Program-made: the position numbers and the translations under genes
In this document: positions 8,458 to 18,290 of the stretch, in pieces
Numbering within the stretch: position 1 is the stretch's first letter
How the letters are laid out: each line of letters begins with the position of its first letter
The notes under the pieces: model-generated
The model's input: the letters and a program-made list of their open reading frames with translations, nothing else
Database searches by the model: none
What the model was told of the DNA's origin: nothing
Origin: Paucibacter sp. Y2R2-4
GTDB lineage: Bacteria; Pseudomonadota; Gammaproteobacteria; Burkholderiales; Burkholderiaceae_C
Reading direction: 5' to 3'
Length of the DNA stretch: 64,000 nt
NCBI RefSeq assembly: GCF_025717535.1
Contig: NZ_JAJIRO010000001.1
Span: forward strand, 1,517,168 to 1,581,167

Positions 8458-8955
8458 TCAGGCTTGCTGGCGACGACGGCGAGCGATGCTGCCCACCACG
8501 GCCAAACCAGCCAGGCCCAGAGCCCAGGTCGAGGGCTCGGGCACGGCGCTGATGGCGAAGCTACCTCCGCTCGCATCGCCAAGTGCGGGCTTGTAGAAGA
8601 AGTACGCATCGCTAACGTCTTCACTGCCCGAGTTCAAGGTCAGCACCGCAGCGGGCGTATCGTACTGATAGCTCAGACCCAGGAACACGCCATTCTGGAA
8701 GTCAGCCGTCGGCGCCGCAGTGGCGTCAGCCAAGCCATAGTTGTGGCCCAGAAAGTTCAGGCTGAAGCTGGTGAGCAGCAGGCTCTGAAAGCCTGTGCCG
8801 CTTGGCGCGGCTTCGGCGTAGCTGTACTCGCCGCTGAAGCTCTGTCCCAGCAAGGGTCCAGAGTCAAGCGAGACATTGAAGTTGAAGCTGGCGGCGTGGC
8901 TTGCCAGGCTGGCCAGGCCCAAGGCCAGGGCGATGGTGGATTTGCGGAACATCAT
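8458..8955 (-). CDS. PEP-CTERM sorting domain protein
   Basis: A 165-residue exported protein. The N-terminus is a signal peptide (IALALGLASLASHA). The C-terminus carries the PEP-CTERM signal: VPEPSTWALGL, a short hydrophobic helix, then RRRRQQA. Such proteins are processed by exosortase and destined for the surface or exopolysaccharide matrix. The mature part is small and beta-rich with no recognised enzyme motif. The start has a strong GAGGAG site. It sits 17 bp after the secreted nuclease gene on the same strand and may share its transcript. Confidence 0.88.
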   Translation of the reverse strand: MMFRKSTIALALGLASLASHAASFNFNVSLDSGPLLGQSFSGEYSYAEAAPSGTGFQSLLLTSFSLNFLGHNYGLADATAAPTADFQNGVFLGLSYQYDTPAAVLTLNSGSEDVSDAYFFYKPALGDASGGSFAISAVPEPSTWALGLAGLAVVGSIARRRRQQA

Positions 8956-8972
8956 GATGGGTTCTCCTCGAA

Positions 8973-11900
8973 TTAGAACTTGAAGCTATTGGCTTGCACG
9001 GCAGCGCATGCCACACCCTTGAGCGTAACCACCGGACGCGACTTGGCAAATCCAGCCGAGCCATCGGGGTCATAACCGATCAGCGCGCCACCGGCGGATG
9101 TCGAGCAGGTCACAAAGCCCTGGGCCAATGGATCGTTGCTGTTGATGCCGACGTTGCGCAACAAGCCCGTGAAGACCAGCAGATCGACGCCCGGTTTGAA
9201 GTCAGTAATGGTGTCTAGGCCATCGGCGCCGGTGTTGTAGACGAACTGATCACGACCGCCGTTGCCCGTCAGGGTGTCACGACCCAGACCGCCTTCGATC
9301 ACATCATCACCGGGCGTGCCGACGATCACATCATTGGCATTCGTGCCCTTGATGTTCTTGACCAGATTCAAGCCCAGCACCATCGGATCATGGTCAGAGG
9401 ACTTGAACGCTGTCGGCTGGTAGTAGCCGGCGGGGTTGAACTCGGTGTTGTAGTCAATCACCGTCGGCTCATCCGCATTGATGTGCCAAGAAGTGGCGTA
9501 GCTGACCTTGGAGACGATGGACGGCGTGCCGAAACCGTGGTCCAAGCGGCCAGCGAAGCCGTCGAACACATAGGAGTAATCGGCCGGGTCAAACTGGCCG
9601 ACCAGATCGACGATGGCGCCATCGCTGGTCAGTTGATGGATAGGATCTTCTTGCGCATAAGCATTGAAGTCACCCAGCAAGACCACGTCTTGCGTGCCAG
9701 CCGTGACTTGCACTTGAGACACAAAGGTCCGCAGGCGCTTGGCTTGCTCGACGCGGTGGGCGTTGTAGCAGCCTTGCAGATCGCCCTGGTCAGCGTCCAC
9801 GCCGGCAGCGCCGCTGCAGCTCTTGGACTTGAGGTGATTGACCACCACCGCGAAGCGCTCACCGTTCGGCGCCTGGAAGCCTTGGGCATAGGTCGGGCGG
9901 TTGTTGACCGGGTCGGTGTCCGACAAGGTCGAGCCAATCAGCTTGAGCTTGGCGGGCTTGTAGATCATGGCCACGCGGATGGCGTCGTCACCGGTGTCTG
10001 CAGGCAATGGGGCTGCGGCGTAAGTGCCTGCACCCATGGCCGTGTTCAGGCCATCGACCAGGTTCTGCAGCGCCACATTGCCATTGTTTTGGATCTCCAT
10101 CAGACCCACCACATCGGCGTTCATGGTGCTGATCGAAGCCACCAGCTTGTTGCGCTGACGGTTGAACTCATTCAGGTTGTCGGCACCGCGGCAGTTGGCG
10201 GCCGACACCGCACCGCCCAGGCTGCAACCTTGGCCGGTCTTGCCGTCAGCAGTTTGGCCGTTGGTGAAGGTGGTGAAGTAGTTCAAGACATTGGCACTGG
10301 CGATGCGCACATTGCCGCCGACCGCAGGGGCTGTGGCCGAGCGCGGGTTGCTGCGTGCGAACACTGGCTTGCCGACCGGCTGCAGGCGGTACATATACGC
10401 GCCAGTGCTGGTGTTGCTGGTGGCTGGGCCGTAGTCGATCACACCGGTCAGCGACTCGATGGTGTCGCCAGCGCGCACCGTCATGTCCTCGCCGATGAAA
10501 GGCACCGGGTTCGGGTTCTGAGCGCCGTTGTTATCGTCCAAGATGATGGCGCGGTCCAGATTGGCCTTGGCCAGGGCCTGCGCATCCGGTCCGGGGCGCA
10601 TCACATTGGTGGGGTTCAACAAGCGACCACCGGCGGCCAAGGTCAGCTGACCATAGCGACCCAGGAAGTAGTTCTGCTGAACCATCACCGGGCCGGTCAG
10701 ATTGACCAGCATGCCTTCATAGGCTTCCAGGCCGCCGCTGGGCAGCGTGGCCAAATTGACGGCGATGGGTGCCACGGCATTGCCGCTGCTGGCCACGGAC
10801 AAGCCGGTGATGTTTTTCAGCTGAGTGATGGAGCTCTTGCCCGAAGTGAACTCGGTCACCAAGCCGCTCAAGCGAACTTCTTGGCCGACGCTGACGGAGG
10901 GCGCGCTGACGGTGTAGACAAAGATGCCGTCCGAAGTGGCAGGGTCACCATCACCGAGGCGGTCTTGCATGTAGAAGCCGGTCGAGGTGAGGTAGGTGAC
11001 GATGCCGCCGGTGCTGACGGTCGCGCCGTCCATCGGGCTCTTGTCGCCGCTGCCTTGGATGCTGTAGATGGGTGTGAAGCCGGCGGCCGTCACCTTGATG
11101 GCGCAGCTGGCGGTTTGCGCTTCGTTATTGGCCCAGTTCAGGTTCAGGCTGTAGCTGCCACCAGCCACGCTGCTGGCGACTTCAATTTCTTGAGTGGCCG
11201 TGCCGCCATCGGCGGTGGCAGGCGTGAAACGGCCCAAAGTGAAAGCTGCGGGCCAGCTGCCGCTGATGGCCGCCGAGTTGACGATGCTGTCGGCATCGCT
11301 GGCGCTGACGCTGAAGCGGGTGGCGGTGCCAGCGGTGACATTGGTGTCGGGGCAGACCGGCACGATGGGCTTGTCCAACGGCGGAACCACGCCGCCGCAG
11401 ACATTGGCCGGCGTGGCCAGGCTGCGCGGTGTGGGGGCGGCGACATTGAAGTCGCCGCTGTTGTTGTCGGTATCCAGGCAACCCGCGTTCTTGCGCTGGG
11501 CGGCGGTGGTGTTGCTCAGTGCCGGCGTCGCGCTGGCTTCGCTGCCATTGACGGCGCCATAGCCCACCAAATCCACCAAGCTGCCACCGCTGGGGTTGGC
11601 ACCGTTCAAGGGGGTGATGGAAGACGCCAGGGCGACCTTGCCGTCGGTGCCGGACATGAGGATGCCGGCGTTCACGTCACCGGTCAGCAGCGTGCCGCCC
11701 GTGCCTGCGCCTTGGGCGATCAGGAAATAACGGCCCGGCTCCAACACGGTGTTGGCAGGAATCGCGGTGACCTGCCAGCTGGTGCCGGCCTTGGCGCCAT
11801 ATTGCACCGACCAGCCGCCGATGTTCACGGCGCTCTGACCCGCATTGAAGATCTCAATGAAATCGTTCTTGATCGTGGCGCCGGTATTGCCGCCACCGCC

Positions 11901-11996
11901 ATAAACCTGGCTGATGACGATGCCGCTGGCAGAAGCCATGACCGCAGGGACTGCAAAAGCCGCGGCCACGAGGGCGGCGAGAGTTTTCAATTTCAT
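8973..11996 (-). CDS. ExeM/NucH-type secreted endonuclease with RTX repeats
   Basis: A 1007-residue extracellular nuclease. ATG 11996 is chosen because it starts a clean signal peptide (LAALVAAAFAVPAVMASA). Order of parts: a lamin-tail domain (SGIVISQVYGGGGNTG, about 24-130), a middle beta region, an endonuclease/exonuclease/phosphatase domain from about residue 560 with LMEIQNNG, LLGDFNAYAQEDP (about 775) and SSDHDPMVLGL (about 865), then RTX-type calcium repeats (GTPGDDVIEGGLGRDTL, about 885-920) and a Cys-containing tail. All catalytic residues are present. Likely roles are DNA scavenging and remodelling of biofilm DNA. The RTX block points to type I secretion, although the Sec-type signal peptide fits two-step export. 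Confidence 0.9.
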   Translation of the reverse strand: MKLKTLAALVAAAFAVPAVMASASGIVISQVYGGGGNTGATIKNDFIEIFNAGQSAVNIGGWSVQYGAKAGTSWQVTAIPANTVLEPGRYFLIAQGAGTGGTLLTGDVNAGILMSGTDGKVALASSITPLNGANPSGGSLVDLVGYGAVNGSEASATPALSNTTAAQRKNAGCLDTDNNSGDFNVAAPTPRSLATPANVCGGVVPPLDKPIVPVCPDTNVTAGTATRFSVSASDADSIVNSAAISGSWPAAFTLGRFTPATADGGTATQEIEVASSVAGGSYSLNLNWANNEAQTASCAIKVTAAGFTPIYSIQGSGDKSPMDGATVSTGGIVTYLTSTGFYMQDRLGDGDPATSDGIFVYTVSAPSVSVGQEVRLSGLVTEFTSGKSSITQLKNITGLSVASSGNAVAPIAVNLATLPSGGLEAYEGMLVNLTGPVMVQQNYFLGRYGQLTLAAGGRLLNPTNVMRPGPDAQALAKANLDRAIILDDNNGAQNPNPVPFIGEDMTVRAGDTIESLTGVIDYGPATSNTSTGAYMYRLQPVGKPVFARSNPRSATAPAVGGNVRIASANVLNYFTTFTNGQTADGKTGQGCSLGGAVSAANCRGADNLNEFNRQRNKLVASISTMNADVVGLMEIQNNGNVALQNLVDGLNTAMGAGTYAAAPLPADTGDDAIRVAMIYKPAKLKLIGSTLSDTDPVNNRPTYAQGFQAPNGERFAVVVNHLKSKSCSGAAGVDADQGDLQGCYNAHRVEQAKRLRTFVSQVQVTAGTQDVVLLGDFNAYAQEDPIHQLTSDGAIVDLVGQFDPADYSYVFDGFAGRLDHGFGTPSIVSKVSYATSWHINADEPTVIDYNTEFNPAGYYQPTAFKSSDHDPMVLGLNLVKNIKGTNANDVIVGTPGDDVIEGGLGRDTLTGNGGRDQFVYNTGADGLDTITDFKPGVDLLVFTGLLRNVGINSNDPLAQGFVTCSTSAGGALIGYDPDGSAGFAKSRPVVTLKGVACAAVQANSFKF

Positions 11997-12492
11997 GCTG
12001 ATTCCAAAAGGAAAGGAAGGGTTTGTTGAGATCCTGAAACAGGACGGGCTCCACGAAATACCGGACCTTTTCAGCAAGCTGCGTTTGGCGGGTGGCAAAC
12101 GTTTGCACCTCCCCACTATCGCCTTGCTCTGCGACCCGTTGCGACGAATGCTAGCGAGAAAATGTGACAGCTTGAGCCACCGCATTTGCGGGGGGTTAGC
12201 AGACCCACCTCCTGCGGTCACCGATATTCAAGGGGTTTACCCATGATCCCTTCAGATCAATGTCAAACAAATGATTCAATCTGAAACAAAAGCCGCTTCG
12301 AGTGACATCGCCCCCTCGCGCTAACAGGCACCGCCCACGGGCAAACACCTAGCGCGAAAATGCACACCGGATCGGCGTGAGTTCGGCCCTCGCACCACGG
12401 CAACTCGAGCCCGAGCCAAATACTGGCCCCCACATAGAATCAGCGCCATTCCTAGGCCGGTTCGCCCTGCGCAGCCCTCGAGACTTGCCCCC
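11997..12492. other. Divergent intergenic region without a gene
   Basis: This 496-bp gap separates the minus-strand nuclease gene from the plus-strand ABC exporter genes. It must hold both promoters, but no convincing -35/-10 pair or operator stands out. The long frame running into it on the minus strand has no signal of its own and is taken as untranslated leader. Confidence 0.5.
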
Positions 12493-14250
12493 ATGACCCT
12501 GAAACAAATGCTTGTCGGCTTCGTGCGCCGGCATTGGACGGCCTATGCCTCCGCCGCCGTCATGTTGGCCAGCATTGCACTGCTGACCGTCTGGATTCCG
12601 CGCCAAGTGGGCCATGTGGTGGACGGTTTGGTGGCCGGCTCGCTGCGCGGCCCCGCCTTGCTGAAAGAGCTGGGCCTCTTGGTCGCCTGCGGTCTGGCGA
12701 TTTACCTGCTGCGCGTGGGCTGGCGACTGGCGCTGTTTGCCGCGGCTTATCGCCTGGGCCAAGAGCTGCGCACCCGGCTCTATCAAGGCCTGACCCTGCA
12801 AGGCCCGGTGTTCTTTCAAAGCAAGCGCACCGGCGACCTGATGGCGCTGGCCACCAATGACATTGACGCGGTGGAAATGGCGGCCGGCGAGGCCTTGCTG
12901 GCCGCTTTTGATGGCTCACTCACGCTGATCCTGGTGCTCAGCATGATGACGCTGGGCATCGACTGGCGGCTCGGCCTGGCCGCGCTGATCCCCTTCCCCT
13001 TCATGGCCTTCGCTTTTTGGCGCATTTCCAATCAGGTGCACCTGGCTTGGCAGAGTTCGCTGTCGCGGTTTTCCACACTGAACCAGCATGTGCAAGAAGG
13101 CTTGGCCGGCGTGCGCACCTTGCGCGCTTTGGGTCTGGTGCCACGCAATACCCGTCAGTTCAGCGAGTTAGCGGACAGCGCCGGCGAAGCCAGCTATCGC
13201 GCCCAGCGCTGGGAGGCGGCCTTTGAGCCCGCCGTTGGCATGACGCTGAGCGCGGCGATGACGATTGCCTTGGGCCTGGGCGGCTGGCTGGTGGCGCGCC
13301 AAGAACTCAGCATCGGCCAACTGACCGCCTTCACCATGTACCTGGGCCAGTTGATTTGGCCGATGTTTGCGGCCGGCTGGGTGCTCTCGCTGTTGGAGCG
13401 CGGCCGGGCGGCCTGGGACCGGCTGGCGCCCGTGCTGGATGCGCCGCTGACGCTGCTGGACAGCGGTCAGCAAGCATTGCCGGATCAGGCGCGGGTGGCC
13501 TTTGAGCAGGTCAGCTTTCTGTACCCAGAGGCCGAGCGCCCAGCGCTGGACGAGATCAGCCTGCAGCTGCCACCCGGCCAGACCCTGGGCCTGGTGGGGC
13601 CAACCGGTGCAGGCAAGTCGACCGTGTTGCGGCTTTTGTTGCGCCAGTTCGAACCCTTGAGTGGGCAGGTGTCCATTGGTGGGCAGGCCTTGCCCAACCT
13701 GAGCCTGCAAGCGCTGCGCCTGGGCCTGGCCTGGGTGCCCCAAGAGCCCTTCTTATTCTCCGCCTCGATCGCCGAGAACATTGCGCTGGCCAAGCCCGAC
13801 GCCAGCGCAGCCGAAATTCAAGCCGCTGCCCAAATGGCCGCGGTGCATGAGGACATTGAGCGCCTGCCGCAGGGCTACGCCACCGAGATTGGCGAGCGCG
13901 GCGTCACCTTGTCGGGCGGGCAAAGACAGCGTGTGGCGATTGCTCGAGCGCTCTTGTCTGATGCGCCTTTGCTCTTGCTGGACGATGCGCTGTCGGCCGT
14001 GGACACCGGCACCGAGACGCAGATTCTTGAACACCTGCGCGAGCTGCGCCGCAGCCGACCGGAGCGCAGCAGCCTGATCGTCAGCCACCGGCTCAGCGCG
14101 GTGATGGAGGCCGATCACATCATCGTTTTGCAGAACGGCCGCATCACCGAGCAAGGCAGCCACGCGGAGCTGCTGGCCCTGGAAGGCGGCTGGTACGCCA
14201 GCCAATGGCGTTATCAACAACTGGAGGCCAGCATCGATGCCGAGCTCTGA
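12493..14250 (+). CDS. mdlA: ABC exporter half-transporter, MdlA type
   Basis: A 585-residue half-transporter: a six-helix membrane domain (about 1-310), then a nucleotide-binding domain. Visible motifs are Walker A GPTGAGKST (about 375), signature LSGGQRQR, and Walker B LLLLDDALSAVD. The usual catalytic Glu after Walker B is Asp, as in E. coli MdlA. Its stop overlaps the next gene's start by 14 bp, so the two halves are translationally coupled and form a heterodimer. The substrate is unknown; relatives are called multidrug or lipid exporters. Confidence 0.88.
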   Translation: MTLKQMLVGFVRRHWTAYASAAVMLASIALLTVWIPRQVGHVVDGLVAGSLRGPALLKELGLLVACGLAIYLLRVGWRLALFAAAYRLGQELRTRLYQGLTLQGPVFFQSKRTGDLMALATNDIDAVEMAAGEALLAAFDGSLTLILVLSMMTLGIDWRLGLAALIPFPFMAFAFWRISNQVHLAWQSSLSRFSTLNQHVQEGLAGVRTLRALGLVPRNTRQFSELADSAGEASYRAQRWEAAFEPAVGMTLSAAMTIALGLGGWLVARQELSIGQLTAFTMYLGQLIWPMFAAGWVLSLLERGRAAWDRLAPVLDAPLTLLDSGQQALPDQARVAFEQVSFLYPEAERPALDEISLQLPPGQTLGLVGPTGAGKSTVLRLLLRQFEPLSGQVSIGGQALPNLSLQALRLGLAWVPQEPFLFSASIAENIALAKPDASAAEIQAAAQMAAVHEDIERLPQGYATEIGERGVTLSGGQRQRVAIARALLSDAPLLLLDDALSAVDTGTETQILEHLRELRRSRPERSSLIVSHRLSAVMEADHIIVLQNGRITEQGSHAELLALEGGWYASQWRYQQLEASIDAEL

Positions 14251-16015
14251 ACACAAGGCGCAAGCGCAGCCCCAAGCAGTGGAGCGGCCCTGGGCCTCGG
14301 TCGGCCTTTTGATGACGGCGGCAGCGCCTGAGAAACCTACGCTCTTGCGCGGCGTGTTTTGGCTGCTGCTGGCCGCTGGCATTGAAGCGCTGGGGCCCAT
14401 CATCAGCAAGCACTTCATCGACACCTATTTGCAGCCACGCCAGTTTGATGTGCAAGCCATGGGCGCACTCTTGCTGGGCCTGCTGCTGTGCGGCTGGAGC
14501 GCCAGCTGGATTCGCTTTGCGCAGCTCTCGCGCATGGCCGGCGTGGCGCGTCGCTCGGTGCTGCGCCTGCGCGAGCAGGTCTATGCCCATGTGCTGGCCC
14601 TGCCCATGGCCTTTTTTGACAAAGCCATCACCGGCCAATTGGTCAGCCGCGTCACCAATGACAGCGAAGCGGTGAACACCTTGTACCGCCAGGTGCTGTA
14701 TGTGATGCTGGACTCCAGCATCGTCGTCATCGGCTCTCTGATCGCAATGGCTTGGCTGGACTGGCGCTTGATGCTGATCGTGGCGATGTTGGTGCCGGCC
14801 ATGCTTTTGATCATTGCGCTCTATCAACGCCTGAGCGCGCCCGCCGTGGCCCGCGCCCGCCAGCTGCGCAGCGAGATCAATGCCCAGATGGCCGAGAGCA
14901 TGGCCGGCATGGCGATGCTGCAAGCGGCCGGCGCGGCGCCTCGTTTTGCTCAGCGCTTTGGGCGCACCAATGGCGATCACTTGAAGGCACGCGTGGCCGA
15001 GCTCAGCGCCAATGCCTGGCTCTTGCGGCCAGCGCTGGACCTGCTCAATGTGCTGCTGCTGGTGACGGTGATTTACGGCTTTGGACGCCGTGAAATGTCG
15101 GGCCTGGAAGTAGGGCTGCTGTTCGCCTTCCTCAGCTATATCTCACGCGTGGTGGAGCCGCTGATTCAGATCACCATGCAGTTCGGGCAATTGCAGCAAT
15201 CGATGGTGGCGGCCTCACGCGTGCGCAGCCTCTTGCAAGAGACCGCGCCGGTGAGTTCGACGGAGGCCGGCCTGGCCGTGACGGCCGGGCATATCCAGAT
15301 CGAGTCGCTGAACTTTGCCTATGACGCCGGCAAGCCGGTGCTGAAAGACCTGAGCCTGGACATTCCGGCCGGCCAATTCGTCGGCATCGTCGGCCATACC
15401 GGCAGCGGCAAGTCCACCCTGCTCTCGCTCTTGCTGCGCTTCTATTCCGCGCAGCAAGGCAGCATCCGCATGGACGGCCATGCGCTGGCGAGCCTGCCAG
15501 ACGAGGCATTTCGCGCCGCCGTCGGCCTGGTGCCGCAAGAGCCCTATCTGATGGCGGCCAGCGCCGCCGAGAACATCGCCATGGGCCGCAAGATCAGCAT
15601 GGAGCAAATCCGTGCAGCCGCACGCGCGGCCCGCATCGATGACTTCTTGTCCGCCTTGCCGCAAGCCTATGAGACCTTGCTGGGCGAAGGCGGCGCCCGC
15701 GTCTCCACCGGTCAGAAGCAACTGATCGCCATGGCCCGAGCACTGGCCGGTTCGCCGCGCATCTTGTTCCTTGACGAGGCCACCGCCAATATCGACAGCG
15801 CCACCGAGCAACTGGTCAGCGAGGCCTTGCAAGCGCTGCACGGCCAGGTGACGGTGGTGGCGATTGCGCACCGACTCTCCACCATCCGCGAAGCCGATCA
15901 GATCATTGTCTTGAACCACGGTCATCTGAGTGAGCGCGGCCGCCATGAGGAGCTGATGGCCTTGGAACATGGCATCTATCAACGCTTGGTGGCCTTGCAG
16001 GCGCTGGAAGCTTGA
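14237..16015 (+). CDS. mdlB: ABC exporter half-transporter, MdlB type
   Basis: The 592-residue partner of the preceding MdlA-type protein, with the same layout. Walker A is GHTGSGKST and Walker B ILFLDEATANID has the catalytic Glu, but the signature reads VSTGQKQ instead of LSGGQ. Combined with the partner's DD Walker B, this predicts one canonical ATP site (this Walker A/B with MdlA's LSGGQ) and one degenerate site, the standard heterodimeric arrangement. The DEATANIDS string matches E. coli MdlB. Confidence 0.88.
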   Translation: MPSSEHKAQAQPQAVERPWASVGLLMTAAAPEKPTLLRGVFWLLLAAGIEALGPIISKHFIDTYLQPRQFDVQAMGALLLGLLLCGWSASWIRFAQLSRMAGVARRSVLRLREQVYAHVLALPMAFFDKAITGQLVSRVTNDSEAVNTLYRQVLYVMLDSSIVVIGSLIAMAWLDWRLMLIVAMLVPAMLLIIALYQRLSAPAVARARQLRSEINAQMAESMAGMAMLQAAGAAPRFAQRFGRTNGDHLKARVAELSANAWLLRPALDLLNVLLLVTVIYGFGRREMSGLEVGLLFAFLSYISRVVEPLIQITMQFGQLQQSMVAASRVRSLLQETAPVSSTEAGLAVTAGHIQIESLNFAYDAGKPVLKDLSLDIPAGQFVGIVGHTGSGKSTLLSLLLRFYSAQQGSIRMDGHALASLPDEAFRAAVGLVPQEPYLMAASAAENIAMGRKISMEQIRAAARAARIDDFLSALPQAYETLLGEGGARVSTGQKQLIAMARALAGSPRILFLDEATANIDSATEQLVSEALQALHGQVTVVAIAHRLSTIREADQIIVLNHGHLSERGRHEELMALEHGIYQRLVALQALEA

Positions 16016-16189
16016 GCCGGCGTTGAACCGCCCAAAGACCCTGCAGGAAACCCTCACTCATGACCAGGCGGCGGCGAGGTTCATGCCCGCGATAGTCCAT
16101 ATGGCCTGAGTCAGAGTGACACGCTTCATGGCTGCGTCACCATGCGCTGCGAAAGTCCGGGCTCTGACAAAACTCGAACGGATCGCGCC

Positions 16190-17290
16190 ATGAGACCAGA
16201 GCAAAGGCATCAATTCGGCAAGTTGGCCTTGCCCATTGCAATCGCTACCGGCACCGTGATTTGCATCGCGGCTGCGGTGATTTGGGTCAAGCAAGCCAAG
16301 GCCTCGTCGACGCCTTCTTCCACGCCTTCGCCCAGCAGCACGGCTCTGCTGGCACCCCCAGCATCCGCCAGCGCCACGCGCGCAGAAAGCCCCGAAGAAG
16401 CGCTGCAGCGTTATGCCAATGTGTGCGAGAAGGCGGTTCGTGAACGTCGTTTTGAGCAGGCCCTCGAGTTGTGCCAGACCTTCACGCAAGTGGAGAGCCT
16501 CGCCGCCAAGGCCTATGCCAGCATGGCCGTCGCCAGCATGCTGCGTGAGGGCCGCGCCAATAGCGAACAAATGGTCAGCGCCAAGCATGCCGAGCAAGCG
16601 GCCAAACTGAAGGATCCGCTGGGACAAATGATTTGGGCCTTCCACACCCTGAACGGCTATGGCGGCAACCAGCTCAGCTCCGAGCAGGTCGCGAAGCTGC
16701 TGGTGGACGCTCAAAAGGGTGGCGTGGACAAAGCCTCGCTCTTGCTCGACAACCTCAAGCAAGGCCAGCAATGCCGCGAGACTGCCAAGGTGCAGATGTT
16801 CGATTTGCCGCTGTTTTGCATGAACCGCGGCGAACTGCGCCTGGCTTTGAAGGGCTTGGGCCTGCGAGAACAGGAAGAAAAAGCGGGCAGCGAGCGCGAG
16901 GTCTTCAATCTGGGCGACTTGCTGCCGGGCGCCAAGCAACTGAGCCTGCAATATGCACGCGAGCTGCCCTCCTACCTGCTCAAGCCGGCCATCCTGTCTT
17001 ATCGCTTCAGCAACCAAGATGCGCTGGCCTTGGCACAAACTCAGCAGCGCATCACCGATGGCCTGCGCAAGAAATACGGCGAAGCTCAGCAGCGCAATGC
17101 CGAAACCAATATGCCCAGCCTTTGGCGCACCAGCGACGGCATCGAGATTGAACTGCGCCGCGACGGCCCGAATGAGCTTCTGCTCAGCTACCAACTGCCC
17201 TCACGCGTTACCGCCCTGCGCGAGCAAACGCTGGCACAAGAGCAACGTCGTCAAGAAAAGCTGAATGCGCAGACGCTGAAGGCGATCTAA
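16190..17290 (+). CDS. Membrane-anchored protein of unknown function
   Basis: A 366-residue protein with one N-terminal transmembrane helix (LPIAIATGTVICIAAAVIWV, about residues 13-32), an Ala/Ser/Pro linker, and a large helical periplasmic-type domain. Pairs of Cys (CEKAV, CQTF, CRETAK, CMNRGE) could form disulfides outside the cytoplasm. I recognise no family. ATG 16190 is chosen for the compact N-terminus; ATG 16142 is in frame, and neither has a strong ribosome-binding site. It stands alone between the exporter operon and a terminator. Confidence 0.65.
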   Translation: MRPEQRHQFGKLALPIAIATGTVICIAAAVIWVKQAKASSTPSSTPSPSSTALLAPPASASATRAESPEEALQRYANVCEKAVRERRFEQALELCQTFTQVESLAAKAYASMAVASMLREGRANSEQMVSAKHAEQAAKLKDPLGQMIWAFHTLNGYGGNQLSSEQVAKLLVDAQKGGVDKASLLLDNLKQGQQCRETAKVQMFDLPLFCMNRGELRLALKGLGLREQEEKAGSEREVFNLGDLLPGAKQLSLQYARELPSYLLKPAILSYRFSNQDALALAQTQQRITDGLRKKYGEAQQRNAETNMPSLWRTSDGIEIELRRDGPNELLLSYQLPSRVTALREQTLAQEQRRQEKLNAQTLKAI

Positions 17291-17294
17291 AAAA

Positions 17295-17325
17295 GGCCAG
17301 GCTGAAACTGGTTTTCAGCCTGGCC
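17295..17325 (-). terminator. Strong terminator hairpin
   Basis: A perfect 13-bp stem (GGCCAGGCTGAAA / TTTCAGCCTGGCC) with a 5-nt loop. On the minus strand it is followed by TTTTTT, so it terminates the PEP-CTERM gene; the stem also lies directly after the stop of the plus-strand gene and may work both ways. Confidence 0.85.
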
Positions 17326-17385
17326 ATATGCGCAGGTCACATACGCGCAGGCTACATACGCGCAGGTCACATATGCGCAGGTCAG
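17326..17385. repeat. Four tandem 15-bp repeats
   Basis: Four units of 15 bp, ATAYGCGCAGGYYAS-like (first unit ATATGCGCAGGTCAC), lie head to tail. The last overlaps the TGA stop of the PEP-CTERM gene at 17382-17384, so the array fills the whole space between that stop and the terminator. Confidence 0.85.
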
Positions 17386-18290
17386 GCGCGACGACCTTTG
17401 GCCATACCCCAAGACAAACCCAGGCTCAGCAATACCAGCGCCAAACTGGCCGGTTCGGGCACTTGATTCGCGGGGGCCGCGGTAAAGAAAAAGCCGGGTG
17501 AGCCCTCGCCGTCCGCAATGAATGGGTCGCCATAAAAGCCTCGCCCTTCAGCCTTGAAGCAGTCCCCTGCTAGCGAAGAAAGCGCTGTCTGGGCAGTAGG
17601 CGGCGCGGCGCAACCGTTGACTGCAGCCCCCACCTGCGAGAAAGAGCTGATGTCCATATTGGCCACAATGCTGAGGCTTTCGCCAGCGGCCAGCGTGCGC
17701 TCCATATTGACGTAGACATAGTCCCAGAAGTACTCGCCGTCGCTGCCGTCATTGTTTGCATTCAATCGGACACCCTCGTGCGTCATGCTGAAGCCCGATT
17801 TGTCACCACGAATCGTTGCACTGCTGCTGAAAACTTTGTCGCCGTTCAGACCGATGGTTGCCAAGTAATCGCTACGACTGAATTCGCCATCGCCGAAGGT
17901 CTCACCATCCGACAGAAAAGAGCCGATGTAGCCGCCGTAGATCTTGAAGTGCAGCGAATAGGTTTGCGCAGCGCCACTGTCATTCAGCAAGTCGTAGCTG
18001 AACCCTGCATGGGCCGAGCTATTGCTGACGCCCGTCGCCTGGCTGGACACGGCATAGGAACCGTTGGATCGAGCAAACCCGCTTGATTGGCCAGTTCCCT
18101 CGCTATTACTGATGACGCTCCGGCTGTAAACAAAATCGGCATCACCGCCCGAAACGGGGCTCGCCGAACCCACACCGGCGTTGGCGCTCGAAATGGCAGA
18201 AAGGCTTGGATTGGCCTGCACGGACGGCATAGCGACTAGCCATGCGGCGCAAGCCAAGGCCACGAAGTTCAGGCGCTTTGAAAAAATCAT
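17382..18290 (-). CDS. PEP-CTERM sorting domain protein
   Basis: A 302-residue exported protein with a signal peptide (FVALACAAWLVAMPSVQA) and a C-terminal PEP-CTERM tail (VPEPASLALVLL, hydrophobic helix, KGRRA). The mature region is rich in Ser, Gly and Asn, with a Cys pair near CAAPPTAQ and GDCFKA, and looks like a beta-sandwich; no enzyme motif is seen. ATG 18290 is chosen because AAGGAG lies 7 nt upstream; an ATG 18 nt further up has no such site. It is monocistronic. Confidence 0.87.
   Translation of the reverse strand: MIFSKRLNFVALACAAWLVAMPSVQANPSLSAISSANAGVGSASPVSGGDADFVYSRSVISNSEGTGQSSGFARSNGSYAVSSQATGVSNSSAHAGFSYDLLNDSGAAQTYSLHFKIYGGYIGSFLSDGETFGDGEFSRSDYLATIGLNGDKVFSSSATIRGDKSGFSMTHEGVRLNANNDGSDGEYFWDYVYVNMERTLAAGESLSIVANMDISSFSQVGAAVNGCAAPPTAQTALSSLAGDCFKAEGRGFYGDPFIADGEGSPGFFFTAAPANQVPEPASLALVLLSLGLSWGMAKGRRA

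Noticed and set aside
9390..12029. An 879-codon open frame on the plus strand
   Set aside because: It is antisense to the whole secreted nuclease gene, whose motifs, signal peptide and domain order are convincing. Long antisense frames are expected at this GC content.
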